NCBI GenBank assembly: GCA_910589275.1
Contig: CAJUTH010000026.1
Location: 1 to 51,720, forward strand
Direction of reading: 5' to 3'
Source: an uncultured Dorea sp.
Lineage (GTDB): Bacteria; Bacillota; Clostridia; Lachnospirales; Lachnospiraceae
DNA length: 51,720 nt
Shown: piece after piece, positions 47,043 through 51,720 of the stretch
Layout: the number at the start of each line of letters is the position of its first letter
Position numbering within the stretch: the stretch's first letter is position 1
Translations under genes and position numbers: made by a program
Notes under the pieces: generated by a model
Told to the model about the DNA's origin: nothing
Seen by the model: the letters and a program-made list of their open reading frames with translations, nothing else
Database searches by the model: none

Positions 47043-49293
47043 CTCCCTCATCCGGCTCGCCAGAGCCTTGCGTCCCGCCGCTTCCCATTTGCCCGGAAAG
47101 CCGTTCTCTCAGCATGGTATTCCGCTTCGTAACCGTAAGATTTCTTACCGCATATGCCAGAGCTTTCTTCGTTCCCACCATGACGAGAATCTTTTTCGCC
47201 CTTGTAATTCCCGTATAGATCAGATTACGCTGCAGCATCACAAAATGCGTCATCAAAATCGGCATAACCACAATGGGATATTCACTTCCCTGTGCTTTAT
47301 GTATCGTAGTAGCGTAAGCATGAACCAGCTCGTCCAGCTCTGTTACATCATATTCTGTCAAACGTGTATCAAACCGTACTGTAAGCGTCCGCGCCTCCAG
47401 ATCCACCGCCTCAATTATACCAATATCCCCGTTAAACACTTCTTTGTCATAATTGTTTTTTATCTGCATGACTTTATCGTTCAGGCGGAAGATGGACCCG
47501 CTCCGGCGCAGCCCCTCTCTTCTGGGATTTAACGCCTCCTGCAGGGCAATATTCAAATTCGCGGCCCCCGCCACGCCCCTCTGCATCGGCGTCAATACCT
47601 GTATCTGCGAAGGCGGCGTCTGATAATATCTGGATAGTTTATTCTGCACCAGATTTACAATCTCTGACAGCGCCTGTTCCGGCTCTTCCCTTTCCAGAAA
47701 GAAAAAATCCGTATCCATGCCGTTTGAAATATCTGGAAGCATGCCTTTATTAATCCTGTGCGCATTCATAATAATCCTGCTGCTTTTGGCCTGCCGGAAT
47801 ATCTGCGTAAGCCGGATAACCGGGAAACGTCCGGAGTCAATAATATCCCGGAGAACATTCCCCGCTCCCACCGACGGAAGCTGGTCAATATCGCCCACCA
47901 GAATCAAACGCATACCCTCCGGAACCGCCTTCAAGAGCGCATTCATCAGAATAATGTCAATCATAGAGCATTCGTCCACAATCAGCACGTCGCCCTCCAG
48001 CGGATTGTCTTCATTTCTCTGGTATCCTTCCGGAGGCTTATATTCTAGCAGCCTGTGGATTGTCTTCGCCTCCATTCCCACCGCTTCCGACATTCTCTGA
48101 GCGGCACGTCCGGTAGGCGCCGCCAGAAGGATCTTAAGTCCATAGGCCCGAAAAGCCGCAATAATCCCCTGGGTCGTAGTAGTTTTGCCGGTTCCCGGTC
48201 CTCCGGTCAGCACCATTACCTTGGAAACCGCCGCTCTGCGGATCGCGTCCACCTGTACTTCGTCATATTTCATATGCACCATCCGTTCAATCCGGGCAAC
48301 ATCCACAGACAAATTCTCATTCCCTGTTTTGCTTCTTGCTTCCATCAGCCTGCGATAGAGCCGGTCGGAAGCAGGTGCTGCATGAAGCTTCTTTAATTTG
48401 CCGGCGGTCCCCATCTCAGCAAAGAAAAACGGCGGCAGATAAATAGCATCCACACGCACATCTTCTCCCGCTTCTTCACTGTAAGCAATTTTCATATCCT
48501 GAATCAAATCCTTGTCCCTTAGCATCTGATCCAAAGTCATAATAACAGAGCTTTCCTCCGCCTCTAAAAGCTCCGCCGCATGTCGGATTAACTGATATTT
48601 TTCACCATAGACATGTCCTTCCTCCGCAAGACTGCTTAAGGCATACATAATACCGCTTCTAAGGCGCACAAACGCTTCTTTGGAAACTCCCAGCTTCTGC
48701 GCAATCTGATCAGCGGTACGAAACCCAATCCCCCAGATATCGTCTGCCAGACGGAATGGATTCTCTCTCACAATTCCTATACTCTCATTGCCATACTCCT
48801 TATAGATTCTGGCGGCATAAGAAGTATTAACCCCATACTCCTGAAGAAACAGCATCACATTCTTAATCTCTTTCTGGCGCTCCCAGCTCTCGGCAATCTG
48901 ATCCACCCTTTTTTTCCCGATCCCCTCTACCTCAAGAAGCCTCTGGATATCTGTTTCAATTATTTCCAGCGTATCTGTACCAAACTGCCGCACAATGCGT
49001 TTTGCAAATTTGGGTCCGACGCCCTTAATCAGGCCGGAGCCAAGATACTTTTCGATACCGTAAATCGTAGCGGGCATGGTCTCCTCCCATGAATCCGCCA
49101 CAATCTGCCTTCCGTATCTAGCGTCCACCTTCCAGCTCCCCTCCACCAAAAGAACAGACCCCACATTCGCGTCGAAAAGGTTCCCGACCAGCGGAACCAG
49201 ATCATCATATCCCTTGATACGCACCTTCAGAACCGAATATCCGTTATCCGGATTCTGATATGTAATTCTCTCTACTACACAGCGAACCTTCAT
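47035..49293 (-). CDS. recD2: ATP-dependent RecD-like DNA helicase RecD2
   Basis: 5'-3' superfamily 1B helicase in DNA repair, present in bacteria without RecBC. The product has 752 residues. An N-terminal OB-like region and tandem helix-hairpin-helix motifs (LIKGVGPKFAKRIV; LLEVEGIGKKRVDQI; DIWGIGFRTADQIA) precede the helicase core, with Walker A TGGPGTGKTTTTQG, Walker B VLIVDECSMID, and motif VI HAYATTIHKAQGSEYPIVV. AGGAG is upstream of the ATG. Full length. The last bases overlap the convergent GPP34-like gene. Confidence 0.95.
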   Translation of the reverse strand: MKVRCVVERITYQNPDNGYSVLKVRIKGYDDLVPLVGNLFDANVGSVLLVEGSWKVDARYGRQIVADSWEETMPATIYGIEKYLGSGLIKGVGPKFAKRIVRQFGTDTLEIIETDIQRLLEVEGIGKKRVDQIAESWERQKEIKNVMLFLQEYGVNTSYAARIYKEYGNESIGIVRENPFRLADDIWGIGFRTADQIAQKLGVSKEAFVRLRSGIMYALSSLAEEGHVYGEKYQLIRHAAELLEAEESSVIMTLDQMLRDKDLIQDMKIAYSEEAGEDVRVDAIYLPPFFFAEMGTAGKLKKLHAAPASDRLYRRLMEARSKTGNENLSVDVARIERMVHMKYDEVQVDAIRRAAVSKVMVLTGGPGTGKTTTTQGIIAAFRAYGLKILLAAPTGRAAQRMSEAVGMEAKTIHRLLEYKPPEGYQRNEDNPLEGDVLIVDECSMIDIILMNALLKAVPEGMRLILVGDIDQLPSVGAGNVLRDIIDSGRFPVIRLTQIFRQAKSSRIIMNAHRINKGMLPDISNGMDTDFFFLEREEPEQALSEIVNLVQNKLSRYYQTPPSQIQVLTPMQRGVAGAANLNIALQEALNPRREGLRRSGSIFRLNDKVMQIKNNYDKEVFNGDIGIIEAVDLEARTLTVRFDTRLTEYDVTELDELVHAYATTIHKAQGSEYPIVVMPILMTHFVMLQRNLIYTGITRAKKILVMVGTKKALAYAVRNLTVTKRNTMLRERLSGQMGSGGTQGSGEPDEGAI

Positions 49294-49345
49294 GATATCT
49301 GCTTCTCCTGCTTTCTTCTCTATCCCGGCGGCTATTCCATGCTGC

Positions 49346-50569
49346 CTATTCCTTCTTCAGTCCGTCAAACATTTCTTTTACTGCCGGGGCATTCTTTGTC
49401 AGCTTCTTTATGCTCAAATCGTCTGCTTTATTATTTGCAAGACGAAGATTATTTTCTGATGACAGAAGCGCCTCTTTTGTCTTCTGGAGATGCGAAATCG
49501 TCTTATCGATCTCCTCAACTGCCTTTTTGAATCTCTCGCTGGCAATTCTGTAATTCCTCGCAAAGCCTTCTTTAAATGCATTCATATTCTCTTCAAAATG
49601 AAGGATATCCACCTGCTGATGTCTGGCCATCTCTAACTCCTGCCGGTACTTCAGGGAATTTAAAGCGGCGTTCCGCAGTAGTGTAATTATCGGAATAAAA
49701 AACTGCGGACGGATTACATACATTTTCTCATACCTGTAGGATACGTCTACAATCCCATTATTATATAATTCGTTGTCTATTTCCAGCAGAGAAACCAATA
49801 CCGCATATTCACATTTTTTCTCCCGTCGGTCTTTATCAAGCTCCTTAAAAAAATCTTCATTCTTATGCTTTGCCGCAGTCTCCGCCATCTCATTTTTCAT
49901 CTCAAACATAATGGAGATAAATTCTACTCCGTCCTTTGACTCCCGAAATATAAAGTCCCCTTTGCTGCCTGTCCGCGCATCATTATCTTTCTCAAAATAA
50001 GCTTCCGGAAAAGCGGTCATCCGAAGGGAATTAAATTGGTTGAAACAGTGCTGCTCTAAGCTCTCTCCTACCATCTTGGTAGACTGCTTTGCCTTGAAAT
50101 CCTTATAATACTCAATCTGTTCGTCCTTCAGCTTCAGCTTGTCCTCATACTGTTCCCGCAGAGATTTCTCTTTTAATTGATTTTCCGTTTCCTTATTCGA
50201 CAATCGGCTTTTTAGTTCTGTGATCTCCGTGGCTTTCTTCGCCATCTCTTTTTCAATTTCCTGAACCGCTTCTGACACCGCCAGCTTCTTCTCCGTTTCA
50301 TTTCCGGAAATCTGCGCTTTCAGTCTCTCAATCATCCTATCTTTTTCAGACAGCTCTGCTTCCTTTGCAGAGAGCTCTTTATCAAACGCTTTCTTCTGTT
50401 CCATGCGCGCAAGCTTCAGATCGCTTTCCTTCATATCCATGAGATCCTTCTCCCGGCGCTGAACCTCCTTTTCAAATTCCCTATCCCGGATCTGCCGGAC
50501 AATCTGCGCATATCCGCTCTCGTCAACCGCAAACACTTCTCCGCAGTTGGGACACTTAATTTCCCGCAT
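49346..50569 (-). CDS. DUF2130 protein, zinc-ribbon-like N-terminus and coiled coil
   Basis: The product has 407 residues. It has an N-terminal CPNCGEVFAVDESGY (one CxxC pair), coiled coil (about 30-165), then a conserved alpha/beta region with SKGDFIFRE and EFISIMFEMKNE, which resembles a PD-(D/E)XK nuclease-like core (D-x...E-x-K). A further helical tail ends the protein. DUF2130 has no firm function; the nuclease resemblance is my inference from the D...ExK layout. The ATG at 50569 follows the hydrolase stop by one base, so the pair is translationally coupled. Confidence 0.85.
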   Translation of the reverse strand: MREIKCPNCGEVFAVDESGYAQIVRQIRDREFEKEVQRREKDLMDMKESDLKLARMEQKKAFDKELSAKEAELSEKDRMIERLKAQISGNETEKKLAVSEAVQEIEKEMAKKATEITELKSRLSNKETENQLKEKSLREQYEDKLKLKDEQIEYYKDFKAKQSTKMVGESLEQHCFNQFNSLRMTAFPEAYFEKDNDARTGSKGDFIFRESKDGVEFISIMFEMKNEMAETAAKHKNEDFFKELDKDRREKKCEYAVLVSLLEIDNELYNNGIVDVSYRYEKMYVIRPQFFIPIITLLRNAALNSLKYRQELEMARHQQVDILHFEENMNAFKEGFARNYRIASERFKKAVEEIDKTISHLQKTKEALLSSENNLRLANNKADDLSIKKLTKNAPAVKEMFDGLKKE

Positions 50570-50570
50570 A

Positions 50571-51644
50571 CTATCTATCCTCTCGCATAAATTTTATCAT
50601 TTCATCTGTCCAGCATCGGGCGGAATTTCCAAAAGCCAGATTACAGCCGTGTCCACCCTCCGGATATATGCATAGTTTATGCGATACCCCCGCCTCTTTT
50701 AATGCAGACGCCATCCGCGCCGCGTTAGACGGCGGTACGCAGTCGTCATCTCCGCAAGCCCATAAAAATGTCTTCGGACAATCCTTTGATACCCGCAGTT
50801 CTACAGAAAGCGCCGATCTTAAAGACTCCTCTCCCCCGGTAAGCATCTGGAAGCTTCCCTCATGGCATTCCTCACCAAAGGTAATGACCGGATAACCAAG
50901 GCACAATTTATCCGGCCGGACAGTTTCCGGTTCTAAATTGCTTCCTGTCTCTTCCTGCAGCGCTTCTGCAATCTCTCTGTAAAGGCATCCCAAGGACGCG
51001 CATAAATGTCCCCCGGCAGAAAATCCCATCAGCATTACATTCTGAGGGTCCACGCCATATTCCTCCGCATGCTCTCTTACATACTGAAGAGCCAGCGCCA
51101 GATCCTCCTGCGGCCCATGATACCGGTTCGGCGCCGTCCGGTACTTTAATACAAAGGATACATACCCTTTCGCTTCCATATAGTTCATCATGGGATTCCC
51201 TTCGCCGCTGAAACACACAACCTCATAACCGCCTCCGGGACAGATGATTACCGCAGGACGTTTCCTCTCTGTCCTGGTATCCGCACCCATAATTTTCTCA
51301 TATTCCGGTGTCAGAAGAAATACGGAATCCTTTCCACCCCGCTTATTCCTTTCCGGGGTCCAATCCAAATTACAATCCCAAAGGGATACGCACCTTCTGG
51401 TATGTCCGTCCGTGATATCTAAAACCGTCTGAACCGCATCTAGCAGCTGATTGACCACCTCCGCAAAGGATCCTCCCCATGGGCTCCTTGCAACCTTCTC
51501 TGCCAGCGCCAATGGCAGGCGCCGCATCTTTTCCGGAAATAATTCCAGATTCTTCTCTGAAAAAAATACCTCCAAATATTCTCTCATATTTGGATATTCC
51601 ATAATGTCGTTCAATGAATGGTATCTTGTAAACTTCACCGTCAT
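50571..51644 (-). CDS. Alpha/beta hydrolase (esterase/lipase-like)
   Basis: From the ATG at 51644 (GGGGAGG three bases upstream) the product has 357 residues. The N-terminal 120 are an unassigned helical extension. The hydrolase core has PAVIICPGGGYEVVCF (oxyanion-hole HGGG-like PGGG), the nucleophile elbow GFSAGGHLCAS, an acid in LWACGDDDCVPP and the final His in YPEGGHGCNLAF. This fits the BD-FAE/acetylxylan-esterase-like group. Substrate unknown. An upstream ATG at 51671 would put the ribosome binding site inside the gene and is less likely. Co-transcribed with the DUF2130 gene. Confidence 0.88.
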   Translation of the reverse strand: MTVKFTRYHSLNDIMEYPNMREYLEVFFSEKNLELFPEKMRRLPLALAEKVARSPWGGSFAEVVNQLLDAVQTVLDITDGHTRRCVSLWDCNLDWTPERNKRGGKDSVFLLTPEYEKIMGADTRTERKRPAVIICPGGGYEVVCFSGEGNPMMNYMEAKGYVSFVLKYRTAPNRYHGPQEDLALALQYVREHAEEYGVDPQNVMLMGFSAGGHLCASLGCLYREIAEALQEETGSNLEPETVRPDKLCLGYPVITFGEECHEGSFQMLTGGEESLRSALSVELRVSKDCPKTFLWACGDDDCVPPSNAARMASALKEAGVSHKLCIYPEGGHGCNLAFGNSARCWTDEMIKFMREDR

Positions 51645-51720
51645 AATCCTCCCCGAAACATTTGCTTTCATTGTACCAAACCGCTAGCGCGGTGGCTAGC
51701 CCTAGGTACGTGATTCCACT

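Noticed and set aside
51680..51716. Resemblance of the GGCTAGC / CCTAGGTAC words to synthetic promoter parts
   Set aside because: Only short words match, spacing differs and no -35/-10 pair is present; more likely coincidence.
1..51720. CRISPR arrays, rRNA and tRNA genes
   Set aside because: No regularly spaced repeats, no rRNA segments and no tRNA cloverleaf were seen on either strand by reading; a tRNA scan was not possible.

Overview
The window looks like a chromosomal segment of a spore-forming, low-to-mid GC Firmicute, most likely a gut Lachnospiraceae (Dorea / Clostridium scindens / Blautia-like). The indications are spoVAD-spoVAE, LL-diaminopimelate aminotransferase (dapL) with dapF, an ANTAR regulator behind a class I glutamine synthetase, NiaR, a YtrA-type GntR/ABC cassette, strong AGGAGG-type ribosome binding sites and SipW/sortase surface genes. 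This placement is inference from gene families, not from a database search. I saw no rRNA, tRNA or CRISPR array.

Layout. Positions 1-1250 are the edge of a mobile-element remnant (5' end of a helicase-like gene, a MobC-like gene, a 5'-truncated GNAT fragment, and paired direct repeats of integrase-arm type) abutting the 3' end of a guaA-like gene, a known integration hotspot. From 1252 to 9386 are the guaA-like gene (synthetase half only), spoVAE and spoVAD behind a good sigma-G-like promoter, and a JetA-JetB-JetC (Wadjet/MksBEF-like SMC) operon with no JetD.

From 9566 to about 26700 is the most unusual part: about 16 leftward genes packed like one operon. In order of transcription they are a coiled-coil protein, a Lep-type signal peptidase, a giant LPETG adhesin with His/Cys repeats, an LPSTG major pilin, a class C sortase, an unanchored accessory pilus protein, two SipW/TasA-type secreted proteins, two further membrane-anchored surface proteins, a SipW signal peptidase, a BTAD/SARP-type regulator with a degenerate GGDEF-like tail, an unknown protein, a DivIVA-like coiled coil, a GH73+M23 cell-wall hydrolase with a Pro/Glu repeat stalk, and a second SipW peptidase. 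It reads as one locus for building surface fibres, combining sortase-pilus and SipW/TasA-type parts with its own regulator and wall-remodelling enzyme.

From 26917 to 31838 is a leftward nitrogen/lysine cluster (glnA, ANTAR regulator, dapF, dapL, and a paralogue of the coiled-coil protein). glnA has a near-consensus promoter followed at once by an intrinsic terminator hairpin, suggesting antitermination by the ANTAR protein. A GGDEF protein is divergent from it. From 33000 to 40400 are housekeeping and transport genes: a TM1266-like regulator, pyridoxal/pyridoxamine kinase, DMT and MATE transporters, a small alarmone synthetase, CobO, an EIIC-like membrane protein and NiaR. They are interspersed with striking palindromes: two loci of paired small hairpins with a shared TRCTAAY loop, a 68-nt hairpin, and a 230-bp near-palindrome.

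From 40460 to 46142 are two ABC systems: a MacB-like permease, CARDB-like and ATPase trio, and a YtrA-type GntR-ATPase-permease operon with a perfect palindromic operator. From 46383 to the end are a GPP34-like protein, RecD2 helicase, a DUF2130 protein and an alpha/beta hydrolase.
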